A stretch of 64,000 nucleotides of DNA from Gemmobacter aquatilis (GCF_900110025.1 NZ_FOCE01000001.1:62001-126000); one strand, 5' to 3'. Numbered from the stretch's first letter, positions 47,508 to 56,654 are shown. Notes: a model not told the origin generated them from the letters alone. Program-made: numbers and translations.

Positions 47508-48679
47508 CACGCCGCTTGCGCATTGGCCGGAGAGAGCAGGGCCATGATCATCGGGCCGGGGGTAAAGCCACCGCTCGCCGCCTTAACCGTCAGGTGACGC
47601 AGATAGGCGCCGGGCTTCTGGATCGTGCCGACCTTTTGCAACATGGCGGCCACGGTGATGGCGGCGACCTCTGGCCCCATGATCCGCTGTGCCTCGTTCC
47701 AGGCATCGGCGCTGATTCCCATCATGGACCGCAGATAGGCGGCGGCGGTGATCAGTTCATGCCAACTGCGGATGCTGCCTTGCGCATAGGGCAGGATGTC
47801 CGGGCAAGCCTTCACCACAAGCCCCAAGGGCAGGGCAGGGGGGATACCCTCGCCGTCGCCCCTGCCTGTTTCAAGGCAAGGTTCAGATTCATGAGAGTCT
47901 GGTTTTGAACTCTGATAGTGCCGCCCGAAATGGACGGCATTGCCGCTCATTTCTTCTGAAATAACGGGAGTTGCCAAGAGCTTGTCCACAGAGACCAGCA
48001 GATGATCCGCCTCGTCTTGCAGCCGCGCCAGCGCCTCGGTGTCCAGCTTGCGGCGCAGGGTGCCCTGGGCGGTGAGCAGCGCGGGTTGCAGGTTGTTGCC
48101 TTCGGGCAGCCGGCCCTCGGCCTCGGCATAGGCCAGCAGCTTGGCGGCATCGCGCAGGCGCAGCACCACGGCTTCGCGCAGCAGCTTGAGGTGCAGGGCC
48201 GCGTCGCGCGCCGCCTCGGCCGCCTCGGCGATGACACAGGCCCGCACCAGCAGCGGACGCAGCGAGAAGCCGAAGGCGCGCAGCATCTCGCCGCCGCGGC
48301 TGCGGGTGGCATAGCGCTTGCCGTTCGGGCTGTCATGGCGGGCGATCAGACCGGCGGCGATCAGGGCGGCCAGATGGCGGCGCAGCGTGCTTTCGGCCAT
48401 GCCGTGCGCCCGTTCCGCCAGCGCGGCATTGGAGGGGAACACGATCAGATCCGCCGCATCGGCCAGTTGCCGGTCGGGCAGGAAGGTAAGCAGCGCATTC
48501 AGCACCACCAGATCACGGTCGGTGACGCCAAAGCGGTGGCGCGCCGTGCGCAGATCGTTGAACAGCTGCCATTTGTCGGCAGCGGGCAGCGGGGCAGGGG
48601 CCGCGGCCAGAGCCTGCGACGCCAAAAGGCCATGAGAAACCGCCCGCCGCCCGAAGGGCGTCGTGGAAATGTGGTGCAT
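47507..48679 (-). CDS. repC: Replication initiator RepC
   Basis: 390 residues. The winged-helix region DRDLVVLNALLTFLPDRQLADAADLIVFPSNAALAERAHGMAESTLRRHLAALIAAGLIARHDSPNGKRYATR and the C-terminal GPEVAAITVAAMLQK-VGTIQKPGAYLRHLTVKA are RepC hallmarks. It initiates replication of repABC plasmids. No clear ribosome binding site precedes the ATG at 48679, and the leader carries a hairpin plus T run and an antisense RNA gene, in line with the tight control known for repC. Confidence 0.95.
   Translation of the reverse strand: MHHISTTPFGRRAVSHGLLASQALAAAPAPLPAADKWQLFNDLRTARHRFGVTDRDLVVLNALLTFLPDRQLADAADLIVFPSNAALAERAHGMAESTLRRHLAALIAAGLIARHDSPNGKRYATRSRGGEMLRAFGFSLRPLLVRACVIAEAAEAARDAALHLKLLREAVVLRLRDAAKLLAYAEAEGRLPEGNNLQPALLTAQGTLRRKLDTEALARLQDEADHLLVSVDKLLATPVISEEMSGNAVHFGRHYQSSKPDSHESEPCLETGRGDGEGIPPALPLGLVVKACPDILPYAQGSIRSWHELITAAAYLRSMMGISADAWNEAQRIMGPEVAAITVAAMLQKVGTIQKPGAYLRHLTVKAASGGFTPGPMIMALLSPANAQAA
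47870..47985. other. Probable replication origin inside repC
   Basis: In repABC plasmids the origin lies within repC. This stretch is visibly richer in A/T than the rest of the gene (for example around TTCAGATTCATGAGAG and CATTTCTTCTGAAATAA) and encodes the variable linker of RepC between its two conserved domains. Placement is an inference from composition. Confidence 0.5.
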
Positions 48680-48693
48680 TGCGTATCACGAGG

Positions 48694-48721
48694 CAAAAAG
48701 AAGCCGCCCGTCGCAAGACGG
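48694..48721 (-). terminator. Attenuator-like hairpin in the repC leader
   Basis: Minus-strand CCGTC-TTGC-GACGG (48708-48721) is followed 7 bases later by CTTCTTTTTG, just before repC. In characterised repABC plasmids, antisense RNA binding promotes a terminator at this position. The stem is short. Confidence 0.5.
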
Positions 48722-48724
48722 TTG

Positions 48725-48754
48725 TTGACAGCGAATCAGAGGCAGCGGTATTCT
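48725..48754 (+). promoter_or_regulatory. Promoter of the antisense RNA
   Basis: TTGACA (48725-48730), 18-base spacer, TATTCT (48749-48754) on the strand opposite repC. Directs transcription across the repB-repC gap. Confidence 0.65.
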
Positions 48755-48760
48755 TGAGGT

Positions 48761-48810
48761 GCTAGAACAAGAATGGGCCTCTCGGGATGTCATGTCCTGG
48801 GGGGCTTTTT
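48761..48810 (+). ncRNA. Counter-transcribed RNA controlling repC (incA-type)
   Basis: About 50 bases, from the predicted start 7 bases after the -10 to a strong terminator: an 11-pair stem (48777-48787 with 48795-48805, including some G-T pairs, loop of 7) followed by TTTTT. Antisense to the repC leader in the 174-base repB-repC gap, exactly where known repABC plasmids encode a small RNA that represses repC and sets copy number and incompatibility. Ends are estimated. Confidence 0.75.
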
Positions 48811-48853
48811 CGTTATGCCGGGCCGTGCCTCCTGTGCTGGGTTTCGGGATAGG

Positions 48854-49801
48854 TCATTCGCCCTCGCTCCACTTGCGGTGAAGATCGGGAAGTTGGGTCA
48901 GCAGCCAATCCTCGAAGCCACGGTCCAGCCGCCGCTCCATACGGATGATCAGACGACCACCGGAGCGGCTGGCCTCGGCCAGTGCCACGCCATTGACGCT
49001 TTCGATGCGCTGCGGCGCCGGGCGTTCGGCCTGTTTGCGGCGGGTGCTGATACCCTTGGCATAGCTGAGCGCCGCCTCGAACCGGGCATCGGAGCCGGTG
49101 GCGCCGGACAGGTTGACCATGGCGATCACCTCGCCGGGTTCATGTTCACCCAGCTCCATCGCCTCGGCCAGCGCCAGCCAGCGGTCGCGGCCCACGGAAG
49201 GTGCCGCGCCGATGGCCTGAATCACCTCGGGCGCGACCCGTTCGGCGACGGAAATAAGACGGGAAATCAGGGTCTTGTCCATCGACAGCGTGTCGCCGAT
49301 GATCTTGCGGTCATAGCCCGCCTCTTCCATCTGCCGGGCAAAATTGGCCTTTTCGATGAAAGACAGATCGCGGCGGGCGGTATTCTCCTGCCCTTGGGCG
49401 ATCAGAAGGTCGCGGTCGTCCAACTGCCGCAACAGCGCCTTCACCGGGCGGTTCAGATCGCGCAGCGCCAGCACGCGGCGGCGGCCATAGACGATCTGAT
49501 AGCGGCCTTCCTGTTCGGGATGCGGGCGCACCAGAACCGGCACCTGCTGGCCATATTCGGCGATCGAGGCGAGCAGCGCGGCATCTTCGGCATCGTCGGA
49601 TTCCAGCCGGTCCTGCATGCCGCCCGCGTCGATCAGCTGCGGGTCGATTTCCAGCAGCGCGCGCGATTGCAGATCGGCGACCGAGCGCGAGATGGCGCCG
49701 ATGGCGCCCTTGGCATAGCGCGGGCGATCCTGCACCGGCGGGGCAGGGGGATCGGCCTTGGGGGCGCCCATCAGACCTTCGAGCAGATGTTTGCGTGCCA
49801 T
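48854..49801 (-). CDS. repB: Partition protein RepB (ParB family)
   Basis: 315 residues. N-terminal MARKHLLEGLM, ParB nuclease-like domain (SIAEYGQQVPVLVRPHPEQEGRYQIVYGRRRVLALRDLNRPVKALLRQLDDRDLLIAQGQENTARRDLSFIEKA), then the DNA-binding helix-turn-helix (YDRKIIGDTLSMDKTLISRLISVAERV). Binds parS. Its ATG overlaps the repA stop by one base (TAATG). Confidence 0.95.
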   Translation of the reverse strand: MARKHLLEGLMGAPKADPPAPPVQDRPRYAKGAIGAISRSVADLQSRALLEIDPQLIDAGGMQDRLESDDAEDAALLASIAEYGQQVPVLVRPHPEQEGRYQIVYGRRRVLALRDLNRPVKALLRQLDDRDLLIAQGQENTARRDLSFIEKANFARQMEEAGYDRKIIGDTLSMDKTLISRLISVAERVAPEVIQAIGAAPSVGRDRWLALAEAMELGEHEPGEVIAMVNLSGATGSDARFEAALSYAKGISTRRKQAERPAPQRIESVNGVALAEASRSGGRLIIRMERRLDRGFEDWLLTQLPDLHRKWSEGE

Positions 49802-50976
49802 TACCGCCCCCATGCCTTCTGGATCAGCGCCTCGATCTCGCCATTGACCGCGTTCAGGCTTTCGATGGCCCGATCATAGGTCGTGCGGGTGAAGGCGCTT
49901 TTCTCGACTTCGTAGAGTGTCTGCTTGGTGATCCCCGCATCGGAAATCGCGGTGGATTTCAGCACCGAATGGTTCAGCACATGGTCGCCGAACAAGGATC
50001 GCATGAAGCTGACCATCTGGTTCTGCGGCCCGTCGCCGGGTTCATAGCGGGTGACGACATAGCGCAGCCAGTCATATTCCATATTGCCCCCGGCATCGGC
50101 CACCACCCCCAGCAGGTTGGAGGTCATCAGCAGGAACTGGCACATCGACATCACGTCGAGCATCTGCGGATGCACCGTCACCAGCACCGCCGTTGCGGCA
50201 CTCAGTGCCGACATGGTGAGGAATCCGAGCTGGGGCGGGCAGTCGATGATCACCAGGTCATACTCCGCTTCAACCTCGGCCAGTTTGTCGGCAATCCTGG
50301 TAAAGAACAGGTTACCGGAGCGGGCGGCGAGAACGCGCGGGGTTTCGTGCTCGAACTCCATGAGGTCGAGATTGCCGGGGATCAGATCGAGATTGGTGAA
50401 ATAGGTCTTGCGGATCACATCGCGCAGCGGCGCCGGGTCTTCATAGCGGATCGCGTCATAGAGCGTGCCGCCATCCAGCAGGTCGAATTCCGGTTGGAAG
50501 CCGTGCAGAGCCGAAAGCGAGGCCTGCGGGTCAAGGTCGATGGCCAGCACGCGATAGCCGTCCAGCGCGCATTTCTGTGCCAGATGTGCGGCAGTGGTGG
50601 TCTTGCCCGAGCCGCCCTTGAAGTTGATCACGGTGATGACCTGCAGATGGTCGCCGTCCCGCCGCCCCGGCAGATAGGTGCCGGGCGTCTTGGCCCCGGC
50701 CTCCAGCAGATGGCGCAGGGCCACGATATCGTCGGGGGTGTAAAGACGGCGGCCGCCCGCACCGGTTTCGGGCTGCGGGCCGCGCCCTTCGAGGCTGAGC
50801 TTGCGCAGATAGGCATCCTTGACGCCCAGCAGATCGGCCACCTCGCCGCTGGTGAAGCGGCGCAACTGCTTGCTGGCATCGGGCGGAAAAAGCTGCGCAC
50901 GATGCGCCAGAAGACGCTCTGACAGCTTGGCGGCATGTTCGCCCACCAGCCGGTCAATCCGGGTTTGTTGCTTCAT
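49801..50976 (-). CDS. repA: Partition ATPase RepA (ParA family)
   Basis: 391 residues. N-terminal helix-turn-helix (FTSGEVADLLGVKDAYLRKLSLEG) for autoregulation, deviant Walker A INFKGGSGKTTTAAHLAQ, LAIDLDPQASLSALHG and VIIDCPPQLGFLTMSAL. Segregates plasmid copies with RepB and represses the operon. ATG 50976 preferred, with AGAGGG 5 bases upstream; GTG 50979 is possible. Confidence 0.95.
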   Translation of the reverse strand: MKQQTRIDRLVGEHAAKLSERLLAHRAQLFPPDASKQLRRFTSGEVADLLGVKDAYLRKLSLEGRGPQPETGAGGRRLYTPDDIVALRHLLEAGAKTPGTYLPGRRDGDHLQVITVINFKGGSGKTTTAAHLAQKCALDGYRVLAIDLDPQASLSALHGFQPEFDLLDGGTLYDAIRYEDPAPLRDVIRKTYFTNLDLIPGNLDLMEFEHETPRVLAARSGNLFFTRIADKLAEVEAEYDLVIIDCPPQLGFLTMSALSAATAVLVTVHPQMLDVMSMCQFLLMTSNLLGVVADAGGNMEYDWLRYVVTRYEPGDGPQNQMVSFMRSLFGDHVLNHSVLKSTAISDAGITKQTLYEVEKSAFTRTTYDRAIESLNAVNGEIEALIQKAWGR

Positions 50977-51029
50977 CACTGCCCTCTGCCGATCCGTTTG
51001 TTACGGCTTTCGGCGACTTTATCACTACT

Positions 51030-51094
51030 TGGCGTAAATCAATGCGCCAGTTTTCAGATTCGGGCAAGGGCTTTGATCCACAGCTTGTGGATAA
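51030..51094. promoter_or_regulatory. Upstream region of repA: inverted repeat and DnaA-box pair
   Basis: TGGCG-N10-CGCCA (51030-51049) is a candidate RepA autoregulatory operator. Further out, TGTGGATAA (51086-51094), a perfect DnaA box (TTATCCACA on the minus strand), faces a near-match TGATCCACA (51074-51082), forming an inverted pair. The remaining bases to 51187 hold nothing recognised. Confidence 0.5.
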
Positions 51095-51187
51095 CATCGG
51101 CCCAGCCACCAGAGAAGACGGGCCGGGGCGCAGATTCCGCCGGTCCAGAGACGAAAGCGGCGGGTCTGGCCGCCGTGCAGCATCAAT

Positions 51188-51215
51188 CCCCGGCGGGGGG
51201 GAGGCCCCGCCGGGG
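51188..51215. terminator. GC-rich hairpin downstream of the TPP-enzyme gene
   Basis: Perfect 11-pair stem (CCCCGGCGGGG with CCCCGCCGGGG, loop of 6), 31 bases after the stop of the TPP enzyme, between that operon and repA. No T run, so the terminator role is tentative. Confidence 0.45.
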
Positions 51216-51245
51216 TGGGTATCGCCTTATGCGGTGAGGGCCGCG

Positions 51246-53027
51246 TCAGAGGTCGGGCGATACTTTCCAGTCGCGGAGTTTGTAGACGGTGCCGGGGCGG
51301 GGGCGGGGTTTGGCGTCGGTTTCGCGCATCCGGCGTTTGAAGCTGTGGATCGGGGTGGCGCGGTCGTCGATGCGCACCTCGACCACCGAGGGGCCGTCAT
51401 GGGCGAAGGCTTCGTCCAGCGCCGCGGCGATCTGGTCGGGCTTGTCCACATAGATCCCCTTCAGCCCCAGCGCCTGCGCTGCGGCGGCATAGCCGGGGAC
51501 CATGCTTTGCGTCTCTAACGTTGCCGATTGCACGTTGTTGAAGAAGATCTCCTGCCACAGCTGGATCCAGCCCAGCTTGCCATTGTTGATCACCACATTG
51601 ACGATGCGCTGGTTGTATTGCGCCTGCGTCGCCAGCTCGCCCACCGTGTAGGAAAACGCGCCGTCGCCCGCCACGGTGACCACCCGCGCGCCCTTGGGCA
51701 CCACGGTGGCCGCCCCGATCGCGCCGGGCACCGAATAGCCAAGCCCCCCCTGACCACGGGCGAACAGGAACTGCCGCTTGGCCTGTTCCGCCTGGATATA
51801 GCCGGAAATCCACCCGGCCGAGAAGGACGCGTCCGACACCACCACATCCTCGGGCTGCAGGCGTTTCGCGATCTCCACCATGATGCGCGGCGGCAGGATC
51901 GGCACCTGATCCGAGGCCATTTCGACCGCCTTTTCCGCCTCGCAGCGCGCCTTCACCTCGGCGATGCGGGCCAGCCAACCGGGGTTGGCCTGCGCCCGGC
52001 TGTCGCCCAAACCGGCATCCAGTGCGCGCACGCATTCGCGCACATCGCCCAGCAGGGCCACGGTCGGGCGGAAGGTGCGGCCATGTTCCAGCGGGTCGAA
52101 ATCAATGGTGATCGTCGCCTGATCGGGCTTCGGCAGCGTCCAGTTCATGCCGGTGTTCTGGCTGACCTTGGACCCGCACCAGACGATCAGATCGGCCTCC
52201 TGAATGAGCTCGATCGCCGCCAGCGAGCCCAGCGGGTTCAGCACCCCCGCCGCATAGGCGCGGGTTTCCGGCACCGAACCCTTGCCCGACAGCGAGGTCA
52301 CCACCAGCCCGCCCAGACGGTCGGCAAAGGCGGTCACCTCGGCGGTGGCATCGGCGCCATGCACGCCGCCGCCGCAGACCAGCGCCGGGCGCTTGGCCTT
52401 CTTGATCAGCGTGATCGCCGCGTCAATTTCCGACGGCGGCGCGACCGAGCGCAGATAGGGGATGCGCGCGCTGCGGTCATCGACGGTGATCTTCAGCAGA
52501 TCCTCGTCCCAGTCGGCATCGAAAATGTCATGCGGAATGATCAGCGCCACCGGCCCGGGCCGCGGCGCCGTGGCGATGCGGAAGGCGGTGCGCAAGAGTT
52601 CCGGCAGGGCCGCGACCGAGGGCACAAGGAACGCCTCCTTCGAGCAGGTCTTGAAGAAAGAGAGTTGGTCAAACCCTTGGCTGGCAATGCCTTTTTCCTT
52701 CAACGACAGCCAGTCCAACGGCAGTTCGCCAATGATGCCGATCATCGGGATCGAGGCGTTCTGCGCCTCCAGAAACCCCGCAGGCAACAGGTTGGCGCCG
52801 GGGCCCACCGTCACGTCGCAGATGCCGGGCTTGCCGGTCAGCCGCGCATAGGCATCCGCCGCATAGGCCGCATTCCGTTCGTCGCGCATCAGGATATGCC
52901 GGATCCGATCCGTCCGCCGCGAAATCCCGTCATGCAGCGCCGTCGTCTGCCCCCCGGGCATCCCGAACACATAATCAATCCCGCTGCGCGCTAGCATCTC
53001 TGCCAATAGGTCGCCAATATGAGCCAT
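51246..53027 (-). CDS. TPP-dependent enzyme, acetolactate synthase-like
   Basis: 593 residues. MAHIGDLLAEMLARSGIDYVFGMPGGQTTALHDGI and RDERNAAYAADAYARLTGKPGICDVTVGPGANLL hold the TPP-activating Glu; TVAGDGAFSYTVGELATQAQYNQRIVNVVINN is the GDG-N Mg-TPP motif. The middle domain (LVCGGGVHGADATAEV) is intact. Belongs with acetolactate-synthase-like carboligases and lyases, not IolD. It is the last gene after an FGGY kinase and a sugar transporter on the same strand, 75 bases on, so it probably acts on a sugar- or polyol-derived keto compound. Reaction unknown. Confidence 0.8.
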   Translation of the reverse strand: MAHIGDLLAEMLARSGIDYVFGMPGGQTTALHDGISRRTDRIRHILMRDERNAAYAADAYARLTGKPGICDVTVGPGANLLPAGFLEAQNASIPMIGIIGELPLDWLSLKEKGIASQGFDQLSFFKTCSKEAFLVPSVAALPELLRTAFRIATAPRPGPVALIIPHDIFDADWDEDLLKITVDDRSARIPYLRSVAPPSEIDAAITLIKKAKRPALVCGGGVHGADATAEVTAFADRLGGLVVTSLSGKGSVPETRAYAAGVLNPLGSLAAIELIQEADLIVWCGSKVSQNTGMNWTLPKPDQATITIDFDPLEHGRTFRPTVALLGDVRECVRALDAGLGDSRAQANPGWLARIAEVKARCEAEKAVEMASDQVPILPPRIMVEIAKRLQPEDVVVSDASFSAGWISGYIQAEQAKRQFLFARGQGGLGYSVPGAIGAATVVPKGARVVTVAGDGAFSYTVGELATQAQYNQRIVNVVINNGKLGWIQLWQEIFFNNVQSATLETQSMVPGYAAAAQALGLKGIYVDKPDQIAAALDEAFAHDGPSVVEVRIDDRATPIHSFKRRMRETDAKPRPRPGTVYKLRDWKVSPDL

Positions 53028-53102
53028 GTCGTTTCCTTTCGATAGGCATGGAAGCACCGGCCCCGCAGGCGGGTTGTGCCGGTCAGAACGAAGGTGAAGG
53101 TG

Positions 53103-54638
53103 TCAGGCGGCGGGGCTGGCCCGCTGCCGGTCGGCCATGCGGTGCATCAGCGGTCGCAGGGCGGTATGGGTGTCGCGGTAATAACCGAACAGGTCTTCAT
53201 ATTGGCGATGGCGGGCCGCATCCGGTTCGATCACCCGCGCCGCGCGCACCATCACCGCCGCCGCTTCGGGCAGCGCGGCATAGGCTCCGGCCCCCACCGC
53301 CGCCGTGATCGCGGCGCCAAACGCCGTCGCCTCGGTCACTTCGGGCACGATCAGCGGCACATTGGCGGTATCGGCGTGCATCTGCAGCCAGAAGGGCGAG
53401 CGCACCGTGCCGCCCGCAATGGTCATCGTCTCCACCGCCACGCCGCCTTCGGCCAGCCGGGCCAGAATGTTGCGCGTGCCAAAGCAGACCGATTCCATCA
53501 GCGCGCGGGTGATGTCGGCCGTGCCGTGTTTCAGCGTCAGCCCCCAGATCGCGCCCTGAAGATCATAGTCGATATGCGGGTTGCGGTTGCCCTGCCAGAA
53601 ATCCAGCGCCACCAGCCCGTTGGCGCCCAGCGGCACCGCCTCGGCCGCCGCCATCATCGCCGCATAGCTGTCGCGCCCGCCCGACATCTGGTCATGCCAC
53701 CAGCGGATGACGGAACCGGAGGACACCTGCCCCCCTTCCATGACGAACAGCCCCGGCACGACGCAATCGGGATGCGGGCCAAAGACCCCCTCGATCTCCA
53801 CATCGCGGTCGGTCATCGGCAGCACCAGATGCGACGATCCGGTGATGAAGGCGGTCTGGCCGCTGGCCAGCGTGTTCAGCCCCACCATCGCCACATAGGC
53901 ATCGGTGCCGCCGCACACCACCAGCGTCTGCGCGCCCAACCCCAGCGCCGCGGCGGCGTCCGGCGCCAGCGGCCCGATGGGCGCCCCGAGCGGCAGCATC
54001 GTCGTAGGAAACCGTTCTGCCAGCCCCGGCAGCCCGATCTGCGCGAACAGATCCTCGGGCCAGCCGCCCCGGCGCGGATCGTGGAACCAGCGGTTGATCG
54101 TCTGGTTCAGCCCCAGTGTCACTTCGCCCGACAGGCGCAGCGCGATGTAATCCGACATTTCCACAAACCAGCGCGTGCGATCGAACAGCGCCGGGTCATT
54201 GTCCTTGATCCACAGGATCTTCGGGATCATCGTCTCGGCGCTCACTCCGCCGCGCGACCGGCGCAGCGCCGGGTGGCCCGTCGCCTCGATCCGCCGGGCC
54301 TGCGGCGAGGCGCGGTTGTCCATCCACAGGATCGCGGGCGCCAGCGGTTGCAGATCCGCCCCCAGCGCCACCAGCGTGCTGGAGGTGCCGTCGGCACAGA
54401 TCGCCCGCACATCGCCGGGCTGCACCCCCGCCTCGGCCAGCGCCTGACGCACCGCCAGCACGCTGGCGCGCCACCAGTCGGCAGGGTCTTGCGTGGCCCA
54501 GCCGGTGCGGGGAAACTGCGTGTCATAGGGCACCGTCGCCATGGCCAGCACCCGGCCCTGCAGATCGGCCACCAGCGCCCGCGCGCCACCCGTGCCGCAA
54601 TCCAGCCCGATGGTGACGGGGGTTTGGGTCATCGTCAT
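53103..54638 (-). CDS. FGGY family carbohydrate kinase
   Basis: 511 residues. VTIGLDCGTGGARALVADLQGRV is the N-terminal phosphate loop, AICADGTSSTLVALG and WMDNRASPQARRI follow, and FGAAITAAVGAGAY lies at the C-terminal end. Phosphorylates a sugar or polyol with ATP after import. Closest in feel to ribulokinase-like members; the substrate is not fixed by sequence. Follows the permease gene by 1 base (TGAGATG). Confidence 0.83.
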   Translation of the reverse strand: MTMTQTPVTIGLDCGTGGARALVADLQGRVLAMATVPYDTQFPRTGWATQDPADWWRASVLAVRQALAEAGVQPGDVRAICADGTSSTLVALGADLQPLAPAILWMDNRASPQARRIEATGHPALRRSRGGVSAETMIPKILWIKDNDPALFDRTRWFVEMSDYIALRLSGEVTLGLNQTINRWFHDPRRGGWPEDLFAQIGLPGLAERFPTTMLPLGAPIGPLAPDAAAALGLGAQTLVVCGGTDAYVAMVGLNTLASGQTAFITGSSHLVLPMTDRDVEIEGVFGPHPDCVVPGLFVMEGGQVSSGSVIRWWHDQMSGGRDSYAAMMAAAEAVPLGANGLVALDFWQGNRNPHIDYDLQGAIWGLTLKHGTADITRALMESVCFGTRNILARLAEGGVAVETMTIAGGTVRSPFWLQMHADTANVPLIVPEVTEATAFGAAITAAVGAGAYAALPEAAAVMVRAARVIEPDAARHRQYEDLFGYYRDTHTALRPLMHRMADRQRASPAA

Positions 54639-54639
54639 C

Positions 54640-55647
54640 TCAGTTCCCCTTCCGGCGATGGGCGTGCATCCGCGCCGCCCCGGTGGCCACGGCCAGCCCG
54701 GTCAGCAGCAGCGCGCCCTGAATGATCTGGCGTTGGTAATCCGGCAGGCCCAGCAGCGCCGCCCCGCTGAACAGCACACCCAGAAACAGCGTCGCCGTCA
54801 CGCTGCCCAGAATATTGGGCTTGCCGACATGCACCATCATCCCGCCCAGCAAGACCACGGTCAGCCCGTTGATCAGATAGGCGCCGCCAATCGTCGGCTG
54901 GCCCGAAGACAGGTTCGCCGCCAGCAACACCCCGGCCAGCGCGGCACTCGCCCCCGACAGCGCGAACAGCAGCACCACGATCCGCCCGACCGGCACGCCA
55001 ACCGCGACCACCGCCGCCTCGTTCTGCGCCATGGCGTAGATATAGCGCCCCATCGCCAGCCGTTCCTGCGCGTACCAAGCCAGCAGGCACAGCCCCAGCA
55101 CCGGCAGCACGATCACCGGCACCGCGCCGAACAGCGTGGTTTCCAGCAGCCCGCGCAGCGGGCCGGGATCGGCGATGCGGATCACCGTGCCCTTGCCCAG
55201 CGCCGCCGCCGCCGAGGCACACATCCCCGCCGTGGCAATGGTCACGATCAGCGGCGGCAGCTTCATCCGCGCCACCAGTCCACCATTCACCAGCCCGACC
55301 ACCAGCCCCAGCGCGATGGCCGCCGCAATCGCCGCCCCCCAGCCCCAGCCCTGTTGCAACAGCGCGGCGCAGGTCATGTTGGCCAGCGCCGCCACTTGCA
55401 TGAAGCTCACGTCGATCTTGCCCGAAGCGATGACCCAGGTCAGCCCCAGCACCATGATCACCATGATGGAAAAGCTGCGCAGCACCGTGGCGATATTGCC
55501 GGGGTCCAGCAGTTGGGGCCGTTGCTGGCTGATCGCCAGCGTCATCGCCACCAGCGCCGCCAGCAGCCACAGGTTGGTGATGATCCGCGCAAAGCTGCGC
55601 TTGCGCTGCGGCGCGGGTTGCGCCGGTCCTGAAAGGCTCATGCTCAT
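54640..55647 (-). CDS. Sugar ABC transporter permease
   Basis: 335 residues, many hydrophobic segments. FSIMVIMVLGLTWVIASGKIDVSFMQVAALANM is the first conserved region, with GKIDVS where CUT2 permeases have GxIDLS, and GLTVVLLGGMMVHVGKPNILGSV the second. Second permease of the system; starts within the stop of the first. Start 55647 (MSMSLSG). Confidence 0.82.
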   Translation of the reverse strand: MSMSLSGPAQPAPQRKRSFARIITNLWLLAALVAMTLAISQQRPQLLDPGNIATVLRSFSIMVIMVLGLTWVIASGKIDVSFMQVAALANMTCAALLQQGWGWGAAIAAAIALGLVVGLVNGGLVARMKLPPLIVTIATAGMCASAAAALGKGTVIRIADPGPLRGLLETTLFGAVPVIVLPVLGLCLLAWYAQERLAMGRYIYAMAQNEAAVVAVGVPVGRIVVLLFALSGASAALAGVLLAANLSSGQPTIGGAYLINGLTVVLLGGMMVHVGKPNILGSVTATLFLGVLFSGAALLGLPDYQRQIIQGALLLTGLAVATGAARMHAHRRKGN

Positions 55648-56654
55648 CCCCGTTTCTCCCCCTGTGTTGCCGGGGCCTTGGCGGGCAGCAGCACAAGCAG
55701 CCCGGCAAGCCAGCCCCGCGCCGCATCGCTGAACAGCACCACGCCGCCCAGCAGGATCAGGCTCACCACCCCGTCGCTGTAATAGTAAGGCACCCCCATC
55801 AGCGCGAACCCGTCCAGCAGCATGGTGATCAGCAATATCCCCGCGAAACTGGCCAGAACCGAGGTGCCCCCCATGATCGCCGCGCCCAGAAACACCCCGG
55901 CATAGGCGGGCATCATCAGATTGGCGCCCTTGTTGGTTTCGGCATTGCCGCTTTCCGCAAGGATCAGCAGCACCGCCAGCACCGTGCAGACCGCACAGGC
56001 CACAAAGGCCAGCGTCACATAGCGCCGGGTCGGGATGCCGGAGTAATAGGCCGCAACCGGGTTTTCGCCGGTGGCATAGAAGGCAGCACCCGTGCGGGTG
56101 CGATGCATCACGAACCAGGCCAGCCCATAGATCCCCAGCAGGAACCACAGCGACACGCCCAGGCCCAGCAGCCGCGCATCGTTCAGATCGGTGATGCCGC
56201 TTTGAAAGAAGTTCTGAAAGATCGACCGCCCGCCGGTATACAGGAACGCCAGCCCGGCGCAGATCGACCCCACGCCGATGGTGGTCACGATATCCGGCAT
56301 CCCGAAGCGGCTGATCGCCAGCCCCGACACAAGGCCCAGCCCCACCCCCACCGCCAGCCCCACCAGCACCGCCACCCAAAGCGGCAGCCCGGCGGCGATC
56401 ACCGCGCCCATGGTCATGGCGGTAAAGGCCGCCACCCCCGCCAGCGACAGATCGAACCGCCGCACGATCACCACGAAGGTCAGCCCCAGCGCCGCCAGCC
56501 CGTTGGCCGCCATGTGCCGCGCGATCCCCGCAAGGTTGGCGTTCGACAGAAACCGCGGCTCGGCCAGCGTGAAGGCCGCGCCCAGCGCCAGCACCATGGC
56601 GGCGAAGGCCACCACCCGCCCGGCGCCGCGCGACAGGATAAATCGCCCGCTCAT
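55644..56654 (-). CDS. Sugar ABC transporter permease
   Basis: 336 residues. GLAALGLTFVVIVRRFDLSLAGVAAFTAMTMG and AYAGVFLGAAIMGGTSVLASFAGILLI are the CUT2 regions. Forms a heterodimer with the second permease. The ATG at 56654 overlaps the ATPase stop. Confidence 0.82.
   Translation of the reverse strand: MSGRFILSRGAGRVVAFAAMVLALGAAFTLAEPRFLSNANLAGIARHMAANGLAALGLTFVVIVRRFDLSLAGVAAFTAMTMGAVIAAGLPLWVAVLVGLAVGVGLGLVSGLAISRFGMPDIVTTIGVGSICAGLAFLYTGGRSIFQNFFQSGITDLNDARLLGLGVSLWFLLGIYGLAWFVMHRTRTGAAFYATGENPVAAYYSGIPTRRYVTLAFVACAVCTVLAVLLILAESGNAETNKGANLMMPAYAGVFLGAAIMGGTSVLASFAGILLITMLLDGFALMGVPYYYSDGVVSLILLGGVVLFSDAARGWLAGLLVLLPAKAPATQGEKRG

Noticed and set aside
48721-48740. Second parS site in the repB-repC gap
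   Set aside because: Only the left half GTTGACAGC matches; the right half is absent and the sequence is better explained as the -35 region of the antisense RNA.
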